A stretch of DNA of 64,000 nt, from positions 744,001 through 808,000 of the forward strand of contig NZ_RAPR01000001.1 of assembly GCF_003610235.1 (NCBI RefSeq), read 5' to 3'. The notes beneath the pieces are model-generated. The model searched no databases and was not told the origin of the DNA. It saw only the letters and a list, made by a program, of their open reading frames with translations. This document shows, piece by piece, positions 24,033 to 33,400 of this stretch. Every line of letters starts with the position of its first letter. Positions within the stretch are counted from its first letter, which is position 1. The position numbers and the translations under genes were made by a program. Source of the DNA: Catellatospora citrea (GTDB lineage Bacteria > Actinomycetota > Actinomycetes > Mycobacteriales > Micromonosporaceae).

Positions 24033-25352
24033 GTGCCACACGATCTGAACAGCATCGACTGGGCGTCCCTGACGCACGCATACGGAAGCGCCGAGGACGT
24101 GCCCGACCTCATCCGCGCCCTGCGGTCACCGGACGCCGAGGCGCGCCAGGAGGCGATGCACGAGTTGTACGGCAACATCCACCACCAGGGCAGCCGCTAC
24201 GAGGCCAGCGCGTACGCCGTCCCGTTCCTGCTGGAGCTTGCGGCCGACCCGACCGTGCCGGACCGGCACGAGGTCATCCACCTGCTGGCCGACCTCGCCG
24301 TCGGATACGGGCACCGCCACGCGGCAACCGGCTTCCCGATCACGTCGATGCGCGAGGCCGTGGCCCAGGTGCCCGACCAGACCTGGCAGAACTGGTCGCA
24401 GGCGATGAAGGCCTGGTACGACGTCGTCAGCACCGGGCAGCGGCAACCGCTGCCGCTGACCAAGCCCGAGCGGCGCCTGCTCGAAACCCGGCACGAACTG
24501 GCCGCGTACGACGCGGTCCAGGCCGGTGTCCCGATGCTCCTGGACTGCCTGACCGACTTGGACGCCGAGGTGGCCGGCGCAGCGGTCCACACCCTGGCCT
24601 GGTTTCCGGAGCAGGGCGCGGCCATCCGCCCCGGCCTGATCGCCGTCGCCTCGGACAACAGGCAACCGGTGCCGCTCGCGGGAGCGGCCCTGGTCGCCCT
24701 CGGGCTGCTCGGCGGCGCACCCGCGCAGCCGGTGACGAACCTCCTCGACGCCAACCTGGCCGGCGCCGACGCCCACCTGAGGTGGTCGGCCGCTCTGGCG
24801 TGGGCGCACCTGGGCGGTGACCGGACACCGGACTCGGCCGTGGCCGAACTCCGGACCTGGGCGATCATCCGCAGCCAGGACACCGGCCGGACCGCCTGGG
24901 GGCATCGCGGCCGGCTGGCGCTGACGATGCTCGACCGGGTGGCGCCGCCGGTCGCCGAGCAGGTGCGCGCGGGACACGTCGCCGAAGTCCTGGCGGAGCA
25001 ACCCTCGTCGAACTGGCACAACCACTTCAACGTGGTGCTGGATCACGCCTTTCCGGAGATGAACGCCGACCACGGCCGCACCTTCGCGGAACTGACCGCG
25101 GGACAGCAGGCCGCGGTCGCCTGGCTCGTCGAGAACCCGCACGTGTTCGACCGGTCGGGGCCGGACGGTCCGCTCCGCCGACACGGCCTGCCGACCACCT
25201 ACGAGACGTTGCGGAGCTACGCCGGGCGGGCGCGGCGGGCGGCGATGTCGCCCAGCGCGGTGAACAGCGCCACCACGAGCCGGTCGAAGACGCGGTCCGG
25301 CAGCAGCCAGCGGGCGAACACCGCGGCCCGTGCGCCGCGCCCCACCGCATAG
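24033..25352 (+). CDS. HEAT-repeat-like helical protein
   Basis: A 439-residue soluble alpha-helical protein with HEAT/armadillo-type repeats (ALRSPDAEARQEAMHEL, VIHLLADLAVGYG, AGAALVALGLLGGAP). Such solenoids bind other proteins; no enzyme motif is seen. The GTG at 24033 is chosen for the -10-like CAGAAT 7 nt upstream; the frame continues to 23904 but would cross the opposite promoter. The last 40 residues (from RRAAMSPS) are low-complexity Ser/Thr/Arg and lie over the 3' end of the convergent SDR gene, a 136-nt overlap, so the tail may be a by-product of a lost earlier stop. Confidence 0.7.
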   Translation: MPHDLNSIDWASLTHAYGSAEDVPDLIRALRSPDAEARQEAMHELYGNIHHQGSRYEASAYAVPFLLELAADPTVPDRHEVIHLLADLAVGYGHRHAATGFPITSMREAVAQVPDQTWQNWSQAMKAWYDVVSTGQRQPLPLTKPERRLLETRHELAAYDAVQAGVPMLLDCLTDLDAEVAGAAVHTLAWFPEQGAAIRPGLIAVASDNRQPVPLAGAALVALGLLGGAPAQPVTNLLDANLAGADAHLRWSAALAWAHLGGDRTPDSAVAELRTWAIIRSQDTGRTAWGHRGRLALTMLDRVAPPVAEQVRAGHVAEVLAEQPSSNWHNHFNVVLDHAFPEMNADHGRTFAELTAGQQAAVAWLVENPHVFDRSGPDGPLRRHGLPTTYETLRSYAGRARRAAMSPSAVNSATTSRSKTRSGSSQRANTAARAPRPTA

Positions 25353-26068
25353 CGGGCGCGCGGCCGCCGCGCCGTCGCGGCCCGCCCGATCGCCTTCGCG
25401 ACGACCGTGGGAGGCGAGATGTGGTCCGGTTCCGACATCAGCGTCAACGCGTAGCGGCGGGCGTGCTCGTCGTACGGCCCGCCGCCCGAGGTGGCGAGCA
25501 GCCGCTCCCCCGCCACCCGCGGGAACTCGGTGGCGATGCCGCCGGGCTGGATCACGATCACGTCGATGCCCAGCGGCTTGAGCTCCACCCGCAGGCAGTC
25601 GCTCAGCCCTTCCAACGCGTACTTGGTCGCGTGGTACCAGCTGCCCAGTGGCTGGTACAGCTTCGCGCCCACCGAGGAGACGTTGATGATGCGGCCCGAC
25701 CCCTGCGCCCGCAGGTGGGGCAGGACGAGCTGGCAGAGTCTGGCCGCGCCGAACACGTTGACCTCGAACTGCCGCCGCGCCTCGTCCATCGGCACGTCCT
25801 CGAGCGCGCCGAACGACCCGTATCCGGCGTTGTTGACCAGCACGTCGAGGCGGCCCGACGCGGCGATGACCCGGTCGACCAGGGCCACCAAGGCGGCGTC
25901 GTCGGTGACGTCGACGACGGCGGTGTGGATGCCCAGTGCGGCCAGCGGCGCCATCCGGTCCAGCCGGCGGGCCACCGCGTACACGGTGAAGCCGAGCTCG
26001 TGCAGCCGGCGTGCGGTGGCCGCGCCGATCCCCGCGGACGCACCGGTCACGAGGGCGACCCTGCTCAT
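25217..26068 (-). CDS. Short-chain dehydrogenase/reductase
   Basis: A 283-residue classical SDR: cofactor motif TGASAGIGAA, NNAGYGS, the catalytic Ser in INVSSVGAK and Tyr-x-x-x-Lys in YHATKYALEG. The C-terminal 80 residues form a variable substrate lid. An Asp (VVDVTDD) after the second strand and Arg residues (VARRLDR) suggest NADP(H) use. The ATG at 26068 has GGTGGAG upstream. It is divergent from a cytochrome P450 gene 200 nt away, a pairing often seen when both act on one small hydrophobic substrate. Its 3' end overlaps the HEAT gene. Confidence 0.9.
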   Translation of the reverse strand: MSRVALVTGASAGIGAATARRLHELGFTVYAVARRLDRMAPLAALGIHTAVVDVTDDAALVALVDRVIAASGRLDVLVNNAGYGSFGALEDVPMDEARRQFEVNVFGAARLCQLVLPHLRAQGSGRIINVSSVGAKLYQPLGSWYHATKYALEGLSDCLRVELKPLGIDVIVIQPGGIATEFPRVAGERLLATSGGGPYDEHARRYALTLMSEPDHISPPTVVAKAIGRAATARRPRARYAVGRGARAAVFARWLLPDRVFDRLVVALFTALGDIAARRARPA

Positions 26069-26268
26069 GTGCTCCACCTCTTGGTGTCCGGACCCGGCAG
26101 CGGCGCTCACGGTACAGCGGCCGTGCGGCCGGAGGCATGGGCCGATCCGCCGGAGTCGATTGCTACTCGGTCACCGCCCGCACCGTTACCACCGGTAGGG
26201 TGACCGTCGCTGTCGGGCATCTGTCGGTTCGCTACCGGCCCGCCGAAGACAGCGGCTGTAATCGATAT

Positions 26269-27441
26269 ATGATCCCGGCCGCTGAAAGTGCCTTCGCGCA
26301 AAGGTCCAGCTCGCCCGCTGCGCTGGGGCGCAACCTCGCGGCCATCGGGCAGCGGGAGCCGATCGTCTTCGACGAGCTCATGAACGCGCCGCTGGTGCTG
26401 CGGCACCGGGACGTGAGCGCCGCGCTGCGCGACACCGCCACCTTCAGCACCCGGTTCTACGGGATGGGCCCGATGAGCGCGGCCATGATCGCGCTCGACG
26501 GGCCGCCGCACCACGGGCTCAGGCGCGTGCACAACCGCTTCTTCAGCGCCGCCGCGAGCGCGAAGTACGCCCAGGCGGTGGTGCCGATCGCCCGGCGCAC
26601 CTTCGCGCCGCTCGCCGCGAAGGCCGAGGTGGAGCTCGTCGAGGAGAGCATCGCCCGATACCCGATGGAGGTCTTCCTCGCCCTGCTCGGCGTCCCCGAC
26701 GAGCTGGGTGACCAGGGCCTGGCCTGGGTGCGCGCGATCATCACGTGGCTGGGCTCGCCGATGGACGAGTCGGTGGCCGACGCCGGCCTGCACGCGTATG
26801 CGCAGCTGAGCGACTACACCTCCACGCTGGTGCAGCAGGAGCGGCGCGACCGCGGCGACAACATGCTCGGTGAGATCATCAGGGCGTTCGAGGCCGAGGA
26901 CGCCTACTCCGTCGAATCCGTGACGACCGCGGTGGTGAGCCTGCTGCTCGGCGGATTCGAGACCACGATCCAGATGATGTCTGCCACGGTCTCCTCGCTG
27001 CTGCTCAACCCGGACGCGCTGGCCCGGGTACGGGCAGACGCCGGCCTCGCCGAGGCCGCGATCGACGAGGCGTTCCGCTGGGCCAATCCGACCGCGGGGC
27101 TCTACCGGCTGGTCATGCGCGACGTCGAGGTGGCCGGGACCGCGCTGGCGGCCGGCAGCATGGTGTACCTGTGCATCGCGGGCGCGCACTTCGATCCGGA
27201 GGTCTACCCGGACCCCGACGCGTTCCGGCTCGACCGGCGCGGCACCCACCTGGGCTTCGGACTGGGCCCGCACTACTGCGTCGGCGCGCCGCTGGCTCGT
27301 ATCGAAGTCACCGCGGCCCTCACCGCGCTGCTCGACGCCTGTCCCGGCCTGCGCCTGGATCCTGACGCGCAACCCAGCTTCCACTACGGCGCGCGAGGAT
27401 TCGTCCAGCACGGCACGGAGGCACTGTCGGTCCTGACCTGA
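26269..27441 (+). CDS. Cytochrome P450
   Basis: A 390-residue soluble bacterial P450. The I-helix oxygen motif is GGFETT (228-233), with Glu where many have Asp/Glu before the Thr pair; the K-helix ExxR is EAFR (267-270). The heme loop is FGLGPHYCVGAPLAR, with thiolate Cys337. The substrate is unknown. The ATG at 26269 has no Shine-Dalgarno; TGTAAT lies 6 nt upstream. No ferredoxin gene is adjacent, so redox partners must come from elsewhere. Confidence 0.93.
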   Translation: MIPAAESAFAQRSSSPAALGRNLAAIGQREPIVFDELMNAPLVLRHRDVSAALRDTATFSTRFYGMGPMSAAMIALDGPPHHGLRRVHNRFFSAAASAKYAQAVVPIARRTFAPLAAKAEVELVEESIARYPMEVFLALLGVPDELGDQGLAWVRAIITWLGSPMDESVADAGLHAYAQLSDYTSTLVQQERRDRGDNMLGEIIRAFEAEDAYSVESVTTAVVSLLLGGFETTIQMMSATVSSLLLNPDALARVRADAGLAEAAIDEAFRWANPTAGLYRLVMRDVEVAGTALAAGSMVYLCIAGAHFDPEVYPDPDAFRLDRRGTHLGFGLGPHYCVGAPLARIEVTAALTALLDACPGLRLDPDAQPSFHYGARGFVQHGTEALSVLT

Positions 27442-27573
27442 CCGCCGCGGTCCGTGACGGGATTCGCCCGGTGCGCTGACCGAGAAGGTTCGCCGGGCTC
27501 GTGGCTGTCGCGATGGGATGTGCTGTGGCATCCGATCCGACGGTTGGAGGAGGCGAGGTATGCGGTCCCGGCG

Positions 27574-28080
27574 CTAGAGGCCGAGTTGGACCGGATGCGT
27601 CGGCGCGCCTGTGGTGAGCAGCGCCGTCAACGGTGTGGCGAGGTCGCGGGGCGAGAACAGCTCACGGCCGGCGTAGTTGACGATCTCCGAGAGCCCCCAC
27701 CAGCGGAACGCGGCCAGGCTCTCCTCGGCGGCGAGTTGGTCGTCGGTCAGCTCGCCGCGGGGCTGGAAGTGGCTCGCGCGGACGAGGAAGTAGTCATTGA
27801 TCAAGCCGCCGACGCCGGGCGCGTGGTCGGCGGCGGCGATTTCCTGGTGCCAGACGTGCGGCGGATCCACGGTGATCGTGAGACCTGTCTCCTCGCGAAG
27901 TTCGCGACGCAAGGCCGTCAGCCGGTCCTCGCCGGGTTCGATGCCGCCGCCCGGGGCCGCCCACACGCCCTCTACCTGGTCCGGCACTGCCGGGTGAGGG
28001 GGGACGAACCGGCACAGCAGTATGCGGTCGTCCCCGTCCAGCACGATCGCACGGACGGCCCGGCGCAGGTTCGGCGTCAT
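27574..28080 (-). CDS. Nudix hydrolase
   Basis: A 168-residue protein with a full Nudix box: GGGIEPGEDRLTALRRE followed by LREETGL, the metal-binding helix-loop-helix. The N-terminal VRAIVLDGDDRILLCRF is typical. It should hydrolyse a nucleoside diphosphate linked to another moiety. The ATG at 28080 overlaps the stop of a 14-codon mini-ORF (28121-28077) that sits right behind a -10-like box. A longer in-frame reading to 28155 would start upstream of that promoter and is less likely. Confidence 0.85.
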   Translation of the reverse strand: MTPNLRRAVRAIVLDGDDRILLCRFVPPHPAVPDQVEGVWAAPGGGIEPGEDRLTALRRELREETGLTITVDPPHVWHQEIAAADHAPGVGGLINDYFLVRASHFQPRGELTDDQLAAEESLAAFRWWGLSEIVNYAGRELFSPRDLATPLTALLTTGAPTHPVQLGL

Positions 28081-28121
28081 GGCATGTCGGACGCGGCGGC
28101 GGGGCGAACGATGATCGACAT
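28077..28121 (-). CDS. 14-codon leader ORF coupled to the Nudix gene
   Basis: It reads MSIIVRPAAASDMP and stops at TGA overlapping the Nudix ATG. A minus-strand GATAAT (28135-28130) lies 8 nt before its ATG, and no Shine-Dalgarno is present. The peptide looks like the first residues of a GNAT acetyltransferase, so it could be either a functional leader for coupling or the stub of a lost gene. Confidence 0.35.
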   Translation of the reverse strand: MSIIVRPAAASDMP

Positions 28122-28250
28122 GTCGGGAGATTATCAGCCCTCGCTCGATCTTCATGGCTTGCCGTTGGCGCTGTGCTGATCAACCTCGTTTCCCTGTCCC
28201 CCTCGTGACCCGAGTCTTCCTGCCGACGCGAACGTATGCGGTCATGGCAC

Positions 28251-28256
28251 TAGACT
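28251..28256 (+). promoter_or_regulatory. -10-like hexamer for a leaderless start at 28264
   Basis: TAGACT is followed by 7 nt and ATG; no Shine-Dalgarno. Confidence 0.4.
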
Positions 28257-28263
28257 CCGCCCG

Positions 28264-28692
28264 ATGATCGTGAGGAAGGCCGGCGTGACAGACGTCGCGG
28301 CGCTCGCCGAGCTGCGTGGCATCGCATCGGACAATCTGCCGGCGTACGCCGACTGGGTCGCCGCCCACGCCGAGACGCACCTGCCCTTCGTGGCCGAGAT
28401 CGACGGGGCCGTGGTCGGCGTCGCCTGGCTGCACGTCGCGGAACGGGTGCCCGGAACCACCGCGCTCGACCGGCGGTACGGCGACGTCCAGTCCGTCGAG
28501 GTGCGCGAGGCGTACCGCAACCGCGGCATCGGCGGCGCGCTGATGGCCGCGATCCTGGACGAGGCCCGGACCCGGAACCTGCTGCACGTCTGCGTCCACT
28601 CCGGCCGCCGGGCGGTGGACTTCTACCTGCGCAACGGCTTCAGCCACCACCGTCAAATGCTGCTGTGGGAGCCGGCTGAGCAGGACGGCTGA
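28264..28692 (+). CDS. GNAT-family N-acetyltransferase
   Basis: A 142-residue single-domain GNAT. The acetyl-CoA pyrophosphate loop is VQSVEVREAYRNRGIGGALM (motif A, R-x-x-G-x-G/A), followed by the C-terminal AVDFYLRNGF pattern. The substrate cannot be predicted. The start at 28264 is supported by TAGACT 7 nt upstream, as in a leaderless transcript. It is monocistronic and convergent with the next gene. Confidence 0.9.
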   Translation: MIVRKAGVTDVAALAELRGIASDNLPAYADWVAAHAETHLPFVAEIDGAVVGVAWLHVAERVPGTTALDRRYGDVQSVEVREAYRNRGIGGALMAAILDEARTRNLLHVCVHSGRRAVDFYLRNGFSHHRQMLLWEPAEQDG

Positions 28693-28738
28693 CGTCGGCC
28701 ACCGTCTGCTCACCACCGCTGCGCCTCGCGGGTCCGGT

Positions 28739-29362
28739 TCAGTCCACGTCCGTGCGGTGGATCGTGGCCAGCCAGCCCTGCGCGGTGTCCTTCACGGAGC
28801 TCATCTCCAGCACGGCCGGTGCGATGCGCTCCACCGTCCAGCCGTCGTCGAACACCGCCCGGATCTCGTCCTGGGTGACGCGGCGCGGACCCCAGTCGCC
28901 CGGCTCCCGCTCGCTGAAGCAGAGCAGGTAGTAGGTGCCACCGGGAACGACTGCGGCGCGGGCCACCTGACCGTAGGTGATGCGGTCGGCGTCGGACAGG
29001 GTGTGGAACAGCGCCGAGTCCAGCACGGTGTCCCAGCGCCCGTGCTCCGCCAGATGCAGGACGTCGTCGACGATGAAGGTCGCCGCCAGGCCCCGTGCGG
29101 CGGCCTTCGCCCTGGCCAGGCCGATCGCGGTCGGTGAGGCGTCGATCCCGGTCGCCGTGAGTCCGGCTGCCGCCGCCATCAGGGCGTGCTCGCCGGTGCC
29201 GCAGCCGACGTCGAGCACTCGGCCGTGCAGGCCGTTCGCGGCGGCCACCGCGGCAAGGGCCGGTTGCGGTCGTCCGATCTCCCACGGAGGCGTGCCGTCG
29301 TACATGGCGTCGAAGTCGTGGCGGGGCTCGCCCGCCGGCTGCGCGGCGCTGGTGTCGGTCAC
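28739..29362 (-). CDS. Class I SAM-dependent methyltransferase (thiopurine-MT-like)
   Basis: A 207-residue methyltransferase: motif I VLDVGCGTGEHALM, acidic residue in GIDASPTAI, and DSALFHTLSD as the post-II region. The N-terminal YDGTPPWEIGRPQPAL resembles the small-molecule (thiopurine/tellurite-type) methyltransferases. It uses a GTG at 29362. The upstream strictosidine-synthase-like gene ends 64 nt before it on the same strand, so they may be co-transcribed. Confidence 0.85.
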   Translation of the reverse strand: MTDTSAAQPAGEPRHDFDAMYDGTPPWEIGRPQPALAAVAAANGLHGRVLDVGCGTGEHALMAAAAGLTATGIDASPTAIGLARAKAAARGLAATFIVDDVLHLAEHGRWDTVLDSALFHTLSDADRITYGQVARAAVVPGGTYYLLCFSEREPGDWGPRRVTQDEIRAVFDDGWTVERIAPAVLEMSSVKDTAQGWLATIHRTDVD

Positions 29363-29426
29363 CTGTCGATGATCCCACCGGGCGACGTTTTCGGCCGCGT
29401 GGCAGGTCGCGCCGCCGGCGGCCGGC

Positions 29427-30428
29427 TCAGGGCAGCCTGACGTGCGCTATCGCCTCCGCATGCAGGCTGCCCAGCCATACCGTGCCGGCCTCCTCGCGCA
29501 CCCCGGTGACCATCGAGAATCCCGGGGTGGCCGTCTGCAGATCGTGAACCGTGCGTCCGGCGGCGTCGACGGCCTGGACCCAGACGGTGTCGGCGGGCTG
29601 CGGCAGCAAGGCGTCGGGCAGCGCCCACAGCAGCCGCCGCAGGACCGGCGGCCGCGAAGCGAGCAGGTCGAGCGTGCGGTTACGCGGCGACCCCATCGCG
29701 ATCCAGATCAGACCGTCGCTGCCGCGGGCGATGTTGTCCGGGAATCCCGGCAGGTTGTCCACGAGGACGTCGCGGTCGCCGCGCTGCGGGCCGGTCAGCC
29801 AGAGCCGGGTCAGCCGGTATGCGCCGGTCTCGGCGACGGCGACGAACGACTCGTCGGCCGCCAGGGCGACGCCGTTGGCGAAGTGCAGGCCGGTGAGCAC
29901 GGTGGTGACCGTGCCGTCCGGGTCGCGGCGCAGCAGTCGTCCGGTGCCGGAGTGCTCGATGAGGTCGGCTTTCCAGTGTGCGAGGTCGAACCGGGCCGTC
30001 GAGTCGCTGAACCAGATGGTGCCGTCGGCGGCGATCGCCGCGTTGTTGCACACCCGCAGCGGCATGCCGTCGACGGGCGTGCCGGCCGGGACGAGGACTT
30101 CGATCGCCCCGTCGCCGGGTCGCACGCGAAGCAGGCCGCGAGCGGCGTCGCAGACCACGAGGGCGCCCTCGACGTCGACCTCGATGCCGAGCGGGCGACC
30201 ACCGGTCTCGGCGACGACCTCCACGAGGTCGTCACGGATGCGAAGGATCCGGCCGTCGGCGAGGCCGGTGTAGACCGCGCCGTCGGCGGCCACCACGACG
30301 TCCTCCGGTCCGATGCCGGGCAGCGGGTGCAGGACCGGCTGCGGCATCGGGGCTGCGCCGTGCGACTGGCGCGCACGAGCCGGTGTGGCGGGCGGCTGCC
30401 ATACGATCGGCCTGATACGGGGCTTCAT
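29427..30428 (-). CDS. Strictosidine synthase/SMP-30-like six-bladed beta-propeller protein
   Basis: A 333-residue protein of the strictosidine-synthase-like/gluconolactonase superfamily. Repeated beta-propeller motifs (GPEDVVVAADGAVYTGLADG, CNNAAIAADGTIWFSDS, HFANGVALAADESFVAVAE, GFPDNIARGSDGLIWIAMG) match the family, whose bacterial members are mostly calcium-dependent lactonases or esterases. There is no signal peptide. Its ATG overlaps the stop of the very long HEAT gene (ATGA), so the two are translated together, which links an enzyme to a scaffold-like protein. Confidence 0.85.
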   Translation of the reverse strand: MKPRIRPIVWQPPATPARARQSHGAAPMPQPVLHPLPGIGPEDVVVAADGAVYTGLADGRILRIRDDLVEVVAETGGRPLGIEVDVEGALVVCDAARGLLRVRPGDGAIEVLVPAGTPVDGMPLRVCNNAAIAADGTIWFSDSTARFDLAHWKADLIEHSGTGRLLRRDPDGTVTTVLTGLHFANGVALAADESFVAVAETGAYRLTRLWLTGPQRGDRDVLVDNLPGFPDNIARGSDGLIWIAMGSPRNRTLDLLASRPPVLRRLLWALPDALLPQPADTVWVQAVDAAGRTVHDLQTATPGFSMVTGVREEAGTVWLGSLHAEAIAHVRLP

Positions 30429-33400
30429 GGGATGGTCAGCGTAGTCCCGGCCGGGTCGGGACTCAACCGCGCTCGATCGCCCTGATCCGGTCCGGCCTCG
30501 GGTGACTCGCGCTCGGTGATCTGGTCGAGGATCGCGGTGTAGTGGTGCCGCCTGTCCGGTCGGGCGTGGCCGGCCGCCTGCCTGAGAGCCGGGGTCGCCG
30601 GCGGTCCGATCAGGACCAGACCGCCGGCGGCGGTCCTGCGTACCGCGATGCGGGGGTGCGTGAGCAGGCCGACGATCCGTGGGATCGCCGGTTGGTACGC
30701 AGCGTGGCTGAGGGTGTCGATCGCCGACCGGACCACGTCGGGTTCGGGGTCGTCGAGCAGCACCGTGGTGTGCCGCAGGTAGGTGGAACGGTCCAGGAGC
30801 TTGCGCGCGAGCCGCTGGCTGTGCAGGCGGATTCGGGGCTCGGCGTGGTGGAGCAGGTCGGCCAGCAGGTTCTCCAGCTCGGGATCGGTGACCGGCGCGG
30901 CGCCGACCGGGCGCCCGTCCTCGTGAAGTTCGGCGAGGCGGGTGAGCGCGCGGCGGATCTGTTCGGTGTGGCCGGTGCGGATGAGCCGGACCAGCTCCTC
31001 GCGTGACGGACCGGCTGCGGCAGGGTCGGTGGCCCGCTGCGGGCGTTCGCGCAGTGCCGCGAGCCGGGCGGCGTCGCTGTCGACGCCGTCGGGTCGGCGT
31101 AGCGGGCCGTCCACGAGGGTGAGCTTGTCGGCGAGGTCGTCACGGCCTTCGGCGCGCAGCCGCCCGAGGGTGTCGGCCAGGGACGGGGTCCGCAGCAGTG
31201 GCCATCCGGCGATCAGGTCGAGGAAACCCCAGGCTCCGGCGTCGAGGCGGCCACGGAGGCTTTCGGCGAGGAGATCGGCGAGTGCGGGAGCGCGGCGCAG
31301 CGCGCGTTCGACAGACGCGCGGGTGGCAGGTTGCCCGTGCTCCCACCAGTCCAGCAGCAGCGGCAGTAGTCGGTGCAGGTCGGGCGGGTCGAGGTGCCAC
31401 GCCAGGCGGGCGACTCGTTCGCGGACCGGCTCGGCGTCCGGGCTGCCGGTGATCGTTCGCAGCTCGGATTCGTCGAGGCTGTCGAGGGCTCCCGCGAGGT
31501 GGGCGTCGGTCGCGACGTCGGCGCGTCCGTGCAGGAACGCGCGGAGCACGGCGCGGGTGGTCTCCGGTTCCGGCCAGGCTCGCAACGCCGCGGCGGCGGC
31601 ATCGCGCCGGGTTGCGGTGGGCGCGTCGAGCATGGCGAGCAGGCGTTCATGTTGGGCTGCCGAGCGTGGCTGGTCGAGGTCGCCGTCGTGCGGTGTCCGC
31701 GCCGTGGGCGTGGCCCGGTGGGCGTCCTCGGTGATGGTCCAGGAAGGTGCGCCGATGGGTTGCAGGCCCTCCATCCAGTCCAGCATCGCGCCGCGGACGT
31801 CCGGGTGCGCCGACGGGAACGTGTCGATCAGGGTCTTGAGCCGGGCGCGCGACGGGACGGTGTGATCGCCGCGCCGGCGGAAGTCGTGGAGGGCGGCCGG
31901 TGTGCCGACGGCGGCTTCGAGCCCGAGGCGCCAGGCATCGACCTCGGCGACGGTGGCAGTGGCAGTGGCAGTGGCGACGGTGCTGGTGACGGCGAAGGCG
32001 TCGCGTAGGGCCGCGGTCTCGGCGAGCCACGGGTCGGGGCCGAGCCGGGCGGTGGTGAGCGCCTGCTCGACGTCGGCGCGGGTCAGGACTGCGCCGCACC
32101 GGCGCAGCAGCGCCAGCGTCGATCGTCGCCCGGCGGCTGGCGTCAGCGCGCGGAGCCGGGCGGCGAGGTCGAGGGCCTGGGCCGGGTGCAGGGTGGGCGC
32201 GACGGCTTCGAGCACCGCGATCAGGTCGTCCCGGTCGTCGCCTTCGGCCCCGGTGAGTGCCGCGGTCAGGATCCGAGCTGCCCGGGCGAGATTCCTGATC
32301 TCCTCGGCCGACCATGGCGCGGGGCAGAGCCGCAGGGTGAGCCGCAGGGTCGCCGGTGCCACGGCCGTCTCGGTGGCGGCCAGGTGGAGCCAGTCGGCGA
32401 GCATCGGGCGTAGCCCGGCGCGCTGGCCAGCGCTCAGGTGCTCGGGCATTGCTTCGTGTCTGTGCACGATCCGCAGGGCGGTCTCGGTGTTCCAGCCGTC
32501 GCGCACCAACGCGTCGACGTCCGCGCCGGACGGGCCGCCGGCGGCAGGCGCGCGGCGGGCGGGTGCGGCGATGCCGTGTGCTGCCAGCTGCTGCGCCAGA
32601 TCCTCGACGGTACCGGCAACGAGCCTGATCCGGCCCGCGGCGACCAGTGCCAGCAGCGTCGGCGCCACCGGTGAGCCCTGCTGCGCCAGCGCGCCGACGG
32701 CACGCGCCGACAGCGTCCCGCCGAGCCCGTCGAGCAGCAGCCCGCGGGCCCGCTCGCCGTCGGCCTGCTCGGCTGCCGCGAGGACCGTGGCGGCGTACGC
32801 CGGACCCAGGATCGTCCGAAGTGCCTCGACGAGGGTGGCCCGCAGGCCCGGGTTGTCGTGGTGGCCGAGCCAGAACAGCAGCTTCGGCACTGCGGCGGGC
32901 GCACCTGCGTGGATCAGGACGGCGGCGGCGGTCTTCTTGACGTTCATGGTCGGGTGGTCCAGGCACGCCGCGATCGCCGGCGCGGCCCAGTGTGCCCGGA
33001 TGTGGCCGAGGGCGAGCAGCGCCTGCCGCACGGTCGGCGCGTCCCGGGCGGCGGTCAACGCGACCAGGCTCGCCGCCAGCGCCTCGGCGTCCTTGCCGGT
33101 GGTGTCGGCGGCCAGCAGCGCGATCACGTGCTTACGGACGTGGCGGTCCCGGTGGCGCAGCAGCCGGTGCACGCGGGCGCGGGTGCCCGCATACGGGGCG
33201 CGTTGCAGCAGGGCGAGCAGGACGGCCTGCTCGCCACCGGACAGGCCGGGGCGGTCCAGCAGGTCCAGCACCATGGTCGCGACTAGCGCGTGGCCGGCCT
33301 CGTGGGCGTCGGCGGCCTCGCGCAGGCAGTACGGCCGTAGCTTGCCGCGGTCGTGGAGCCGGCCGCCGAGCGCGTGGATCGCGGTCACGACGTCGTCGGG

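Noticed and set aside
27454..27573. Plus-strand reading frame with helical text (RLEEARYAVPALEAELDRMR) after the P450 gene
   Set aside because: It has no good start or Shine-Dalgarno, continues as antisense of the Nudix gene, and is too short to distinguish from chance.
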